The notes beneath the pieces were generated by a model that saw only the letters and a program-made list of their open reading frames with translations, was not told the DNA's origin and made no database searches. A stretch of 64,000 bases of DNA from NCBI GenBank assembly GCA_947683625.1, contig CANTUR010000537.1, positions 372,001 through 436,000 on the forward strand. Direction: 5' to 3'. Of this stretch, positions 12,821-25,200 are shown one piece after another. Positions within the stretch are counted from its first letter, which is position 1. Each line of letters opens with the position of its first letter. The position numbers and the translations under genes were made by a program. This stretch comes from Mallotus nudiflorus (lineage: Eukaryota; Streptophyta; Magnoliopsida; Malpighiales; Euphorbiaceae).

Positions 12821-13547
12821 CGTTTATCTTGCTGTTACAGGAGGATAGTAGTCGAAATGCGTAGTTTAAGGCTTAAGCTTATCATGGACACTACAGAGAA
12901 GGAAAAAAAAAGGGAGTGGTGGGGTCTACTTATCCATGTCTAGTATGGAGTTGGATCATTTGGCTAGGGCTTTTGGTTGGTTCTAATTGAATTCTACATA
13001 GATATTTTTGAAATTTTCTTTACAGTTTTTGACAAGTTTCTCTTCTTTTACTGCTACTATCCAATTCCAAAGTTTCTTGGTCAAGCATTTAAACCTTACC
13101 TTTCTTTTTTTTTTTTTTTTAACTTAGTATATTCTATGTTACGAGTGTTATTTTTTAATATTAATGAAAAATATTCACTAAGGGTGATAAATTCAATTAT
13201 AAATTCTTGATAGTATCATAGATTTAATTTCAAACTCAATGTAATAGATTGTTTCACCGTTCAAATAAATATTTATTAACTAATGTCTTTATAAATAGTT
13301 TAAGTGGTAAAAAATATTAACATCTGAAATTAAGATTCAAACGCTCATTTTTTCCTTACTCTTTCCACTCCATTTCTTCGTTACTTTTCTAATTGTGACG
13401 GAACCATCCATTTTAATCCGCTAAAAAATGTAAATATGTGATTACATATTACAATGTTGATTTTGATAAGAAAAACCAATCTGGGTACTAAAGAAACTTG
13501 AAAAGAAAGAGGAAATGAATTTTGAACTTTGATAGTAAATGATTTTT
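12821..13547. other. Spacer between PNSB2 and NDF5
   Basis: Holds the PNSB2 promoter (minus strand) and the NDF5 3' UTR. It has a T run at about 13105-13120 and is AT-rich. The plus frame at 12977-13210 is low-complexity Phe/Ile and not a gene. Confidence 0.6.
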
Positions 13548-14904
13548 TTAACTCAAATTATCATGCTCAATTACTTGTGCCCCTCTCCATTCTTCACCTG
13601 GGTTCACAACAACAGGCACTAGCATTGCAGCAGGGCCAGTGCAGATAAAATATTCTTTTCCGTACTTCTCTGCTAAAGAACCTGGACTGCTTATGTACGT
13701 GTCTTCGAAACCCATCCGAATCACTCTAAAGAAGAGCTCATGTCCCTGAAATACAGCACCCATGTTGACATCATTACATCTATATCTTAAACATGAAATA
13801 AAATGGATGATTCTTGCAATGAAAATAGTAACTTCAAACTTATATACACTGCTAATGAGCTTTGGCACCAAGCTTACTTGAACTCACCTGATCAAGTGTT
13901 TCATACTTGGAAGGTGGGGTGTTATAGAAAGCTTTTAATCTCTCTTGTGGAGGAGCAGCATAAATTCTACTGAACTTATTCTTCAAGATTGTAAAGGGTT
14001 TATCTTGAACTCTCCAAATGCCTGGTTTGTCTTCAGGTTCAGAACTAAAATCAAACAATCCAGGAGACTCAGATTTCATTGCTTCGCCGGGGGATAAAAT
14101 TTCGAATGGGGAAGATAAAGGAGGATGTGGCAAGTAAGAACAACACTGGAATCCTTTGACTCCAGCCTTTTCTCTTCTTTTGAACTTGAGATGGCTCAGT
14201 ATAGCACTAGATAGAGTCAAAGGCTTACGGCCATTGTTGTTTACTATAACTGCTGTTGCAATGCTTTCTGGATAGAGTGAAACAACGTATGATACATCAA
14301 GAGTTCCACTAGTACATTCCAGTTCTACCTGCAAGAAACCAATAAAAACAAGCATAACGCTCTTTCCTTATCAGGAAATGACCATCACTTTTATAAACAG
14401 AAACAATTAATTGCGTCAGAATCAATATATATATGTTTATGTATAGCCTCCAAGAAGAACTAAGCAAAATACCTGAAGAGCATCAATGGAATCAGAATCA
14501 ACATCCTTAACAGTCCATTGAGAACTAGCAATTAAAGACCCTTTGGAACCAGAATCAGAAGCATCATTTATGACCAAGCCAATACCACCTCTAGATTTGG
14601 TAGAGTCTTTGCCTGGAATTGTGTAAAGAAGTTCATGAAAACCTTCATCTTTCCAATAAACTTTTGGCTTGTAGGAAGTGACAAGAGCATCAGGTATTTG
14701 GAGCCTTAAAGAACTGCCATTTCTAACTGTTAGCTCAACAACTGGGATGTTGTTGGATTCCAGGAATTTGATACCTTTTCTACCAAACTTTTCTTCAAGG
14801 ATCTCTGGGGTGGGGAGAGCAGTTGTTGTAGTTGACGATGATGATGATGAAGTTGCTTTTATTATGGTTGGCTTTGGAAGAGATAAGGAAAGAAGGGAAG
14901 CCAT
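13548..14904 (-). CDS. NDF5: NDH-dependent cyclic electron flow 5 (NDF5)
   Basis: Plant protein needed to accumulate the chloroplast NDH complex; it is a diverged paralogue of PNSB2. Exons on the minus strand are 14904-14473, 14328-13888 and 13745-13548, all phase 0, giving 356 residues. The N terminus ([20 protein letters not shown] followed by Ser and Thr runs) looks like a chloroplast transit peptide. The mutarotase-like fold is shared with PNSB2: compare [17 protein letters not shown] with YLEQEFSGHGVTFEDIG and the last exons [20 protein letters not shown] with FDELYLFSPGSTHESYGLYS. In Arabidopsis the two genes (At1g55370 and At1g64770, recalled) are far apart; here they are adjacent and head-to-tail, so this looks like the original tandem duplication. 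A short AC-type repeat in the ATG-proximal codons (ATC/GAT run near 14835) encodes part of the Ser tract. Intact. Confidence 0.93.
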
Positions 14905-15085
14905 GGAAGAGCTCTTTAACTAGTTAGCTAGGCTCATCCTTACTTCAAGATTTGTTTTTGTTTGGACTTTATTATTTTTGGCTTTATACTTGTAATTTCT
15001 TTTCAAGCATAGTTTCACATTGGTAGATTTTCATATCATGCATCAAATTCCTCAAGATAATGAGGGAAAAAATGTAATTTTTTTA

Positions 15086-15230
15086 AGGCTCAATTCAAGA
15101 GGTAAGAGTTTTTGCTCTTAAAATGAGACATTTTAAATTCAATTCCTCTCCTTTTTATTAGGTATGTGAGACCCATTTATGATAGTAGCTCACAAAAATG
15201 TGTTTGAATATTAAATACTAACTGTTATTC
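15086..15230 (+). mobile_element. Decayed tRNA-derived SINE
   Basis: GGCTCAATTCAAGAGGTAAG followed by AGTTTTTGCTCTTAAAATGA and a weak B box (AAATTCAATTCCTCT) has the layout of plant SINE heads: a loose A box near the start, then a B box about 35-40 bases on. A body (GGTATGTGAGACCC) follows. There is no clear poly(A) tail or target-site duplication. It is old and degenerate. Confidence 0.5.
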
Positions 15231-15435
15231 ATATCTTTATAATACTAAAACTTATAACGATATCAAAAAAATATAATTTTTTTGTTTAAACAAAAATATT
15301 TTCAACATAACAAATAATTTCCATATAATTTTAAAACACATAAATTTAACCAATCATCAATTAAAAAATAAAATTATATAGATTCAAGGGACAATGATTG
15401 TAAATTTGTAATAGTATAAAAGGAAATAAAAAACT

Positions 15436-15501
15436 TCCGCTGCCAGGATTCGAACCGGGATAATTATCAAATATTCCATAGCATAATTGTGCTACAGCGG
15501 A
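15436..15501 (-). pseudogene. tRNA-like relic with intact acceptor stem
   Basis: On the minus strand TCCGCTG pairs perfectly with CAGCGGA (7 bp). An A-box-like TAGCACAATTATGC (AGCA/TGCT stem) and a perfect B box GGTTCGAATCC lie between. A T-arm of 4 of 5 pairs forms around TTCGAAT. The total is only 66 bases: the anticodon arm (ATGGAATATTTGATAATTAT) does not fold and no anticodon can be assigned. A TTTTTT run follows the acceptor stem within five bases, like a Pol III terminator. It may be a tRNA pseudogene or a tRNA-derived small RNA unit. Confidence 0.5.
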
Positions 15502-15732
15502 TGCTTTATTGATGAAATTGGACATTAAAAATATATAAATAAACGGAATGGGTTTGCAAGGTTTATCCTATCCACTTGCTAGGATTGAAGTGATGCTGAT
15601 TGCAATGTACCATATAAGTATTGGCAAAGAATCTATTCGCATGAGTTTATATCCCACAATCATCTAGTGGTTTTACTAGAGTGAATTTGTGAATTGTAAT
15701 AAGTAGTTGAATTGTATTAATAGTTTAATGAT

Positions 15733-15885
15733 TTTTTTTTTTAAGCACAGAGGCGAAGGAAGAGAGAAACTTCGAACCGTCGCCCCATGACAGTATAAGC
15801 AAGATTTACTCCATAGAAGAAGGGGAGTTTACTCTACAGAAGAAGGGGCTTCCATTCCGGACATCATAGGCCTTGGAGGGAGAGA
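15733..15885 (-). mobile_element. Possible tRNA-derived retroposon
   Basis: On the minus strand a B-box-like GACGGTTCGAAGTTT precedes a poly(A)-like tail (13 A, opposite 15731-15744). The upstream part contains two near-copies of an AGAAGAAGGGG unit (plus-strand coordinates about 15817 and 15838). Head boundaries are unclear, so this call is tentative. Confidence 0.3.
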
Positions 15886-16743
15886 ATATTGATTTGATAG
15901 TATATGGTAATTTGATTTAATATTATTACGCAAGAAATTTGCATGTTAAAAATACTCTTAAAAAAAAAACTCTACCATATACATGTCTATGCTCTTTCCA
16001 GTGTGAACGTAACAAATAATTTGGGGATTTAGAGATGATAGAAAAAGAATCTCAGTTAATTTGTAAAATATGGAAAAAAATATATTTTTAATATAAATGC
16101 AAGAAGGTTTAAAGTAATCTATCATTAACTTTTTTACAGCTCATATTCCATGAAACTACTCAGAATCGCCCTTTTCCTTTTCATGGTGAACAGAAAAAAG
16201 GCCTATAGACTGAAAACACTAATAAATAAACCTTTCTGAGAATTTGTCAAAGGACTGGAGCGCCAAATTGGTATCAGCAATCCTTGGGAATTGCAGACAT
16301 TGAGCTTTGCTTGAGAACATCCAGTGTCAGTGAAACAGCACATACTTAACACCACGCCATGTTAAGGTAGCAAATTTGGAGGGCAGAATCACGAGTTCTA
16401 AAGAGAGCAAGGAGTTCCACTAATGCTACTAACTGAATGAATCTTTAATAAATCGAAAACACAATACACGTCTGAAAAGCAATAAATGCGAAAAAAAAAT
16501 ACCACCTCATAAAAACACCAAAGTTCCCCACACAATTTTCAGTTCAAACCATAGCACCGATACGACTTCCATAACATCATTGCAACCCATCACCACATGA
16601 AGTTGGATTTTGGGGTAGCATATACAGAGCGCAAAATTGTTAACACCTAAATTTCTAGGCATCTGGAGGAAAAAGAAAAAGATGCCAAACCAAGTATAAA
16701 GTTCTGCCCAAAAAGATAGACGACTAAGAAGTGATGTGCAAAA
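15886..16743. other. Spacer and CCT8 3' region
   Basis: No gene supported. The last 500 bases before 16744 are probably CCT8 3' UTR on the minus strand, judging by less extreme base composition. Confidence 0.45.
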
Positions 16744-19700
16744 TTAGTCTTCATCGTTCCCTGCAGGTTGTTGAGCTCTATTTGGACCACCAGCTGGTTT
16801 TGCCATTATGATCTGTAGAGAAAGAAAAACAAAATCAAATAAAAAGCTGCTGTCCATATCCATGTTACTACCAGGAGACAAAATCTTAACAATCAAAACT
16901 CTAAAGCAGATTTAGAAAACGATAATAATCAGCTTTAAGGTGTTAATCAGATAAATTTGACCTCTAGTTTTACAACTTTCCCTTTGCCTAAATCCGTTAG
17001 CAAAAAGCAAAAAGCAAAAAAAAAAAAAAAAAAAAAAAATTAGATACTAAGGAAAAATGCATTGAGCCAGCCACCCTACAAAAAATAAAGGCCAGTAAAT
17101 AATTCATCATAGATACCATACCTGATCTACTCGCAATATGGTGCAGGCAGCATCTGCAGCGTATTTCAGAGCAAAAAACCTGGGAAATGAAAGTAAGAAG
17201 AAAATATAAAGCTTGTATACAGATGAAAATATATTTTCAGCTCCAGATAATGAAAAATAAATTATCACAAGTTCAGCAGACTTGCAGCTTGATAATGAAA
17301 CATTTGAAAGTTTTGGTGGAACAAATTCCGAAGAAAATTTAGAGCTTTTATAGAGATGAAAATATAGTTTCAGCACCAGATAATGAAAAATTATCACAAC
17401 TTCAGCAGACTTGCAGCTTGATAATGAAACATTTGAAAGTTTTGGTGGAACAAATTCCAAAGAAAATATAAAGCTTGTATACAGATGAAAATATATTTTC
17501 AGCTCCAGATAATGAAAAATTATCACAATTTCAGCAGACTTGCAGCTTGATAATGAAATGAAACGTTTGAAAGTTTGGTGGAACAAATTCCCTGTCAACA
17601 TTAAGTTTTCCGACACTATCAACAGTCAAGTGTCTGCATAACTTGGCCATCCAAATACAAGGCTTATCCACACATTTTGATCAGTGCAAATTCAACAAAA
17701 CAAGCATTGTGAAAAAATTTTGCATCTGAAATAATAGCAAAAAGGATATGCCAGCATTTCAAATAAAAAAACTGAAAGGTAGAAAGAAGCATACTTTGTG
17801 ACATAAAGGTCCCAGATGTTCTTGGTTGAAATATCTTTACAAACACCTTCATCCAAGTCAATGCCCACTTTTGCATTTCCAGATGCATGTTCAGCATAAA
17901 GAGACGATATGATCTCCATTGCATTAAGACCAGCATTCTCAGCCAGGGTCTTAGGTACCATCTCAAAGCTCTCAGCAAATTTTGCAATGGCATACTGATC
18001 CAATCTGCAAAGTCAACATGCATTATTTATCAATAATATGACCAGTAACTGCCCTATTTCTGAGTCTAAACCCCTATAAAGCATTGCAATAGATTCCAAC
18101 ACTTGGCAGAAAGACCACAGATGAAGCAACTATAACATATGGGAAGAAGAATATAATTTAATAAATTACCCTGTTTCCTTAAAAGAGAACTCCTTCAGTC
18201 TCCTAGCCAACTCAATTTCAGTAGCTGCAGCTCCAGGAATTATACGGCTGTCCCTGCACATTGCCTGGCAAAAAAATGTGTATAAATAAGCTAAAGACTT
18301 CTTCAAACCTAACTTCTAAATTCCTGGAATTCAAACCCCAAAAAAAGAATTCAGAATATCTACGTCCAACTTTTTTTGAATTTCTCAAACATGAAAGGAT
18401 GGAGGCATTTCCAAGAACCAGAGAACCTAGACCAAATTTGGCACTAGAGATGCAAAGAGTAAAAAACCCATTTGAACAAATATTATTCTGTAACAGCAAC
18501 CTTATAAGTGTTCACTCCATCGTCTACAGCTCTTTCAAGGTCTTCTAGTATACTGTCAGTGCTTCCCCGTAAAACCACAGTGCTTATGGAGTTTCCACCT
18601 TCTTCATTCTTCACAACAGTGACCTACATGGTACATACATATATTTGAAAAGAGAAGTGAATGATTAACAGTGACAAGAGGAAGGAAGGAAAAGTACACT
18701 GAAGAGAAAATGTTATGAGGGGGGGCACATTTGAACATACCCTAACACCACCAATTTCCTCAACTGAAATGGAATCTACATATCCTAAGTCATCTGCGTT
18801 TGGTTGGCTAAGCTTCAACTGTTCGAAGATAAGAAAAAAGATCAGGGTGCACTTGAGGGAACTTCCAAACAAAACAACCAGAAATTATGCTTACAATAGC
18901 AACAGCACCAGTGGTGCGACAAAATCGTCTCAATTCAAACTTTGAGCTAATCTTCAGAACCATAAGCCTACAAGCAATCAACAAAGATTATAGAGGCAGT
19001 GAAAGGAAGTACTCATGCAACCCATTATAGGCAGATAGCTGAATCAAATTACTACTAATAAAAATGTGCCAATAGGATGTCTCATAATACATGTATAGTT
19101 CGATATTCAAATGAGTTGAGCAAGAGAAATTGGTGGTGAAAAAGGAAAATTCAACAAAAAGGTCCACAGATATCCAACGTACTTATAACGTTCACAAAAA
19201 TGCAATGCCATTTCTCCAACAGCTGCTCCACTAACAATTATTTTGACACCAGAATCTGCAACTGCTTTAATAAGTTCCTCAATTTTAGCTTCTTCAGTTT
19301 TTGCATAATTCTCTAGCTGCAAGGCCAAAATAAAGGCAGGAAATTGTTTACAGTTTAGAACCACAGCTAATGCCAATAATCTGTTTACTAACGAATCTAT
19401 TGCTTCTTTGGGAACATTATACAAGCTAGGTTGCATGAAAAAAAGCAAAGGAATCACTAACTAATGTAACTCTCCTCAAAATATACCTCATCAGCAGAGT
19501 GAATTAGGACAGTGCCTTTAGTTTCAGTTGCTGAGGAATCAACACCACCAGCGAACACAGCAACCTGTGCCCGTACAGCAACAAAGATTTAAAAAAAAAA
19601 TCTATCAGAAATGGTGCCAGAATATTCTGAAGTCAAGTCCAAAAGCAAACTCCATAATGACAACTAGAAGAGGATATAAATAACTCAGAGAATCTTAGCA

Positions 19701-21095
19701 TCGGAAATATGATTTATGGGGTACCAACATTTTCCTCAGCCATAGAGAAACTATTGAACTTGTTACTTCCGAACTAAAAGCTTGCAATGTAAAAAACACA
19801 TTAGCAATCAGTGCAGAGAAAACATCACCGTCAAGTACTGCTAAAATATAACCTATTTCTGGTGATTGACAAAAGATCTAGAGCATAGTCAAAGGAATCA
19901 TATTGAAATCCAATGGACATTTAATTGCTCCACCAACTTAATAAAGCAGCTACAGTTTATCGCTACAGGAGGAAATCTCAGCAGAAAGTCATTAAATGAA
20001 AAAGAAAAAGAAGAAGAAATCCAGCACAGATCGATGCACTTAAAGACAAGCATAAGTTTGGATCATATTTAACAGAAAAACTTAAGCGAAAAAATAAGTG
20101 CCTACCTTTGCCTTCTCCACTCTCTTTATAGTTCCCACCGCATCACCTTTCAATATCATTCCACGAACTATTGTACAATCATGCAAACCTGCTCCCACAA
20201 GCTTTGAGACCCGAACATTATCCACATTAAAGCTTGCTGGGTTCTTGGGACATACTTGAATGCATGCCTATAAAAAGGAAGAACATTCTAGCAAACAGCA
20301 GAAAGAGGACAACAAATTGCAGACAAGCAACAAAACATGACATATGCTTACATCAGCAATAAGATTGCATAAAATGTCTTCTTGTCCAAATTGCTTGCTA
20401 GCAACAGCAGCCTTCATACGAGTAATAACCTGCTCCTTATCCCTCACATCCATAGTATCAGAACCTGGCTCTACCAGTTCACCTAAGATCTCAATCGTCT
20501 AGACAAAACCCAATAATAAGTTAGGGTTTTGGTTAATTCGAGACATAAAGCAGAAATTTTAAAAAAAAAAGAAAGAAATTGGGTAAAAAGGAAAACCTTA
20601 GTGATTGCTTTGATGTAACCACTGATAATCTCACTGGGATGCAAGCCCATCCTGATAAGCTCTTCAGCATTTTGAAGCAACTCACCAGAAAAAGAAATGG
20701 TCAAATTAGCACCATCACCAATCTCCTCTTGCTGAGCTTTAGCAGCCAAGACTAAAATTTTAGCAGCAGGATGCTGAACCTCGAGCTCATTAACAATAGT
20801 AGCAGCATCATTTGTAACAAAGAGCTTGTCCAGATGGTTAATAACCATCTTATTCATACCTAAAACCACCAAAAATTGAACAAATCCGTTTTCTTTTTAG
20901 AAAAAATAAATTAAAAAAGAAAAGAAAAGAAAGAGTAGGGTAAGGACCGTTGGGGCCGAGAGAGGTGCGAGTGATGGTGGAGAGTTGCTTGCAGGCATCG
21001 ATGTTTTTTATAACGGCTTCGTCGAGACCGGAGAGATGTTTGTGGCCTTCTTTTAGCATCGATTGTATTCCGTATGGTTGCATTGAAAAACCCAT
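16744..21095 (-). CDS. CCT8: T-complex protein 1 subunit theta (CCT8)
   Basis: Theta subunit of the cytosolic chaperonin TRiC/CCT, the double-ring ATPase that folds actin, tubulin and many other proteins; in plants CCT8 also supports cell-to-cell movement of KNOTTED1-type factors. Thirteen minus-strand exons: 21095-20948, 20859-20597, 20498-20352, 20267-20106, 19564-19487, 19316-19183, 18967-18895, 18818-18741, 18623-18501, 18264-18170, 18004-17795, 17179-17122, 16812-16744. All phases close to 545 residues, near the family length. ATP-site motifs TSLGPNG (44-50), NDAAT (66-70) and GDGAN (97-101; the plant theta form of GDGT) are present, as is the apical region with KIIVSGAAVGEMALHF. The C terminus is PAGGPNRAQQPAGNDED. 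A run of GAA repeats sits just upstream of the ATG on this strand. The intron between 17179 and 17795 carries a three-copy tandem repeat. Neighbouring ECT is also its Arabidopsis neighbour (At3g03950/60, recalled). Intact. Confidence 0.96.
17201..17593. repeat. Three-copy ~131-bp tandem repeat in a CCT8 intron
   Basis: Successive units start near 17211, 17343 and 17473. Each contains AGATGAAAATATA.TTTCAG, a CAGATAATGAAAAAT block, TCAGCAGACTTGCAGCTTGA and TTTGGTGGAACAAATTCC. Copies differ by small indels and scattered substitutions. The whole array lies inside intron 17180-17794, so the repetitive open frame on the minus strand (17107-17622) is not a protein. Confidence 0.9.
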
Positions 21096-21096
21096 T

Positions 21097-21119
21097 TTCT
21101 TCTTCTTCTTCTTCTTCGT
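21097..21119 (-). repeat. GAA trinucleotide run in the CCT8 leader
   Basis: Seven GAA-type units end two bases before the CCT8 ATG on the minus strand. Such purine-rich leaders are common in plant housekeeping genes and may affect translation. Confidence 0.7.
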
Positions 21120-21301
21120 TCGAGGACAGAGCAGAGAAAATCAAACACCAAACCAAAAATAAAACAAAAAAACCCTAAAAGAGCAAAATGAAAATGGATA
21201 CTGCTCTGTGAGCGCGTGTATGTGTGTGTTTAAAGAAAGCAGCAGACCAGAACGCCCTAGAACTTGAACTTTGCCTCCCTCTACACTTATAGCTTTCACC
21301 T

Positions 21302-21316
21302 AACGACGCCGTTTCG
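21302..21316. promoter_or_regulatory. AACGACGCCGTTTCG motif upstream of CCT8
   Basis: A near-palindrome (AACGACG.CGTT) about 207 bases before the CCT8 start codon. Related motifs precede ING2 and MLK. A role in broad, housekeeping-type expression is an inference. Confidence 0.4.
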
Positions 21317-22260
21317 ATGTTTATTATTTTTTTATAGCAACTTTTTCATTCAGCAATCTCTTTTGTGTGATTATTAATTATAATAACGATAATATTAATA
21401 ATGCGTAAAATTTTTTTATTAAGAGCTTGAAATTTAGAGAAATTTTTGCAACTTTTTTTTAAAATTTTAATTATTTCATCATCTAAAAAAAAAATTAAAT
21501 GGTTTTGCTGTGAAGTTGTATATTTTTTATGTTGTGTAAGTCGATTCTTGCCTCCCGTCCCCAACTTCAAAACAAAATTTTATTTTTATTTCTGGAGAGT
21601 TGGATTAACAATTGTGCAGGCCATTGATTAATTATGATGTAACAAAAATTTAAAAAAAAAAATGACTTTTGGATTTATCCCTCTTTTACAAAAAGGAATT
21701 TTGGTTTTATCTTTATTGAAAATGGAATCATGTTAGAACCAATTAACCTTTAACTAAAAAGGGGGGGAATTAGAATACAACCTTTGAAGATTGAAAACAT
21801 ATTATTATTATTGTCTAATAATACAAACTGAAACTGCAACCAAACAATAAATTCACACAGCAACTCTGCAGTGAACCAAAAAGAAAATAGCTCAGAAAGA
21901 AGGGTGCAAAGAGGCAGACACTAAAAATTGTAGAGAACCAACAGAAAAACTTTTGACCCTCAAAAAGGTGGAGAACAACAAAAAAGAAACATTAAAGATC
22001 TTATAAGGTCTTTGAGCCATTCTGTCTCACCATACTACCCACAAAAAAAAAAAAAAAAAGAAAAATTTCTGCCTCGCCATTCGAATCCATCCATTCCATT
22101 CGCATAGGTAAAACCTAAATCTATTTTATGTGCTGATAGTTGATTAGTAAGTAAATTCACTGCCAGTGTCATGAAACCAAACTACTACAGCTTCTGCCCC
22201 TAAAAAAAAAACTCTATCCTAAAATGAAATGGTGAACAGCCCCACACTTAAACAAAAAAT
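21317..22260. other. Spacer between CCT8 and ECT
   Basis: Contains the distal CCT8 promoter and, from about 21900 on, probable ECT 3' UTR (minus strand) with an A run near 22045-22062. No gene supported. Confidence 0.5.
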
Positions 22261-25200
22261 TTAGTAGGCACTTGCAACTTTATTTTCAGATGACACAACT
22301 GACTTATCAGCTGCTGCACCAGATCCACTCTCTTCTAGCACCTTTATTTCTCCATTCATCTTCCTATGCTCATCTGTTGCTGCACCCACTGGTTGTTCCT
22401 TTACCCCATTATTAGTGGACTTTTGTGAATTCTCTTTGTTATTACTTGAATCATCAATAGGCTTCCCATCAGGAAACTACCAAAAAATAAATAACAACAT
22501 AATTAGCTCCATGACAAACATTAGAAAAGAAAAGTAAAATTACATGCCATACTTACATGCCTAAATCAAAGAATAAACTTAACCACACTCCGAAATATTT
22601 CAAGTCAAATTAACAAAGACAAAGGTAAGCACTTTCTACCTGTTTTTGAATCCTTTGCTTAGCCCTTTTCTCCTGCATAACCCTTTCACGAACAGCATAA
22701 AACCCAAAGTCATCTAGGATGGACATCTTGCCTTTATGGCTCTTAAAAATTTTAAGGATTTGAATACCTTTCTCAAAGTTCACCTATTGAATCAAACAGG
22801 CATTTCAAATTAGAAAAAAAAATTACCAAGAAAAGAGGAAGACAAGCAAATATGGGAGGAACCACTTGGAGAACAGGAGGAGAAGAGAACACATCTACCT
22901 CTTGTGTGTCCCTGCTATTAGTGACAGGCTTGTTCTCATTGTTTTCAAGGGTTATGTGCCTCAAAGAGCTATTTGGTACATCCTTAATAATATGCCACTT
23001 CACAGGGAAGCAACCAATCCACTTCTCCTGCTGCCAGTAGTCCACAGTTTTATTAAAATCGACAGATCCCGTCATCTCAGCCACACCAACAAACTGCCCA
23101 CTGGTGTTGACCTAAAAGAACAAAATAAATAAATATACAAGCTCGAAAAAACTACAGCTCGCTGACAAACAAACTCGGGAACTGATAACAAATACTTACA
23201 GAGAATAGAAGAAACACAGGACAGTCGCCAGAAATTTCCTTGGCTTCACTGTAAGCCGCATCCAGCTTCTTATTTCCATTAGGTGTGCTTGCCCACACAC
23301 CATATTTGATGCTTTTATGAACATCATCCTCACTGTATGACTTAATAACAAAAAACTTCGCATTTGAGTACTCCTCAGGAAAATCCTCCCTATTGTACTG
23401 TTCATCATCTGGCATCTGGGACAAGTAATCCTCCTTGTTGTCAGGAAGTGGAAGGCTCTGCCCTTGGACTGCCTGAGGGACAGGCCCAGAACCCGCCTTG
23501 GCTCTTGGTCCTCTATTCAACTCGCTTAAACCATCAATATTCTCATTGCCATAACCGCGGGCCTTGGGCTTGTACTTATTATCAACAACCACCCATCCAC
23601 GTCCATTTGTCCATGAATTGGCACCAAAAGATCCAAAACCTGCACCAGCTCTGTATCCATATTGGCTATACATTCTGTTGTTGGGGTACATTAAGTTCAT
23701 AGCTACAGAACCTTGGCCTAAGCCAGACATTGGTCTTGACGGGTGCAAATTCTGAGATTTCACAAATAACACAAAGTAAATGAAAACTGTCCTGGTAGAT
23801 CCCAAATGAAAAATTACAAGAACTACTGAATACCAAAATTGAAAAACTTAGAAAATACAAGCTGGAGGAACAAAGAACACCAATGAATTAACAAAAGCTG
23901 TGGTGAACATGACATCTCAATTAGTACATACCAGTGGTGAAGAAAATCCAGTGTTCATTGCATGTCCAGCTAGCCCATTGGAAAACATAGAGGCATCCAA
24001 CCAAGGCATTGGTGACTGAAATGCCTCGTACCCAAACCTTGGATCATGATAACCAGAGGTGGCAAATCCTGTTTGTAAACCTCCCCTTTTGTGGGCACTG
24101 TTTAAATTTGAAGAAGAATTCTGATTACTTGGTCTGAAAGGTTTTGCTCCATTACTTCTATTTACACTTCCACTGTTCACTGCATTAGAGTTTCCTGCAG
24201 CTGTTCCAACTGATAAAGTTGCTTTATCAACTGCTGCAGAAGTAGGAACCTCTGTTTGGGATACACTTGAGTTTGGAGCCTGGTAGAAAGGATTAGGGTA
24301 TTGGTACTGCTGTGTTCCATATAGCTGGCCATCATTTCCCATGGCAGCCATAGTTGAATTTGGTGAGGAATATGTTCCAAAGGGCATATAACTATAGCCT
24401 TGGTTGTACATAAAAGCATCATTACTGCCATAGATGTCCTGCAAAACAGATAAAGAACCTATTAAATACAAACCCTGACCTATGCAAAACAGGTAGAAAA
24501 TGCCTTTGCCACAACACATTAACAACAAGCCAATACCACCACCACCCCTAAAAAAAAACAATAAAAGAGAGCATATAAAGAAAACAAGCCTTATCAGTTG
24601 AAAGGCAAAATTTGACTGAACCTACTACGACATGTTCATCTCACCACCCAAAGAGAAGAAAATGAGATTTGCATGATTGATTCTCTTTAATGTAATATTA
24701 TTTATTACACATGCATAAACAAGTAAGAGGTAGAACTGACATGAGACATATCAACCTCATCAAGATTAACATAACTAGAGTAGCCGTTCCACCCATTACT
24801 AGGCCCACCATGACCTGAAGAAAGACGAACATTTTGCACCATACTGTTACTCACTCAATAAAGCACAAGCTGGCCAATTAAACAGTTTAATGAACTTAAT
24901 GTTTCAGGTTTTACCCATTTTGAAGATATCTTGTAGGTCAATATCCTTGAACCTAAGTATGCAGCTTACCTCCATAACAGTATGCAGTCGATGGGTACCC
25001 ATTAGGAGAATAGTACGCGTTTTGGTCTATATGAAGAGAATTCGTAGACTGATTTAATGGCTTGGCTGTATTAGTAGCCAAGTCACTTGATCCATATTGA
25101 CTAGTAGAGAGCTATGCCAATCAATTTATCATACGATCAGACAAATTGATCAAACGGGGAAAATTAGTCAATTAATCAATTAAAGAATCATATATTACCA

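Noticed and set aside
17107..17622. 171-residue minus-strand frame with internal protein repeats
   Set aside because: It spans a CCT8 exon and intron; the repeats are the intronic tandem array, and the exon is read in CCT8 instead.
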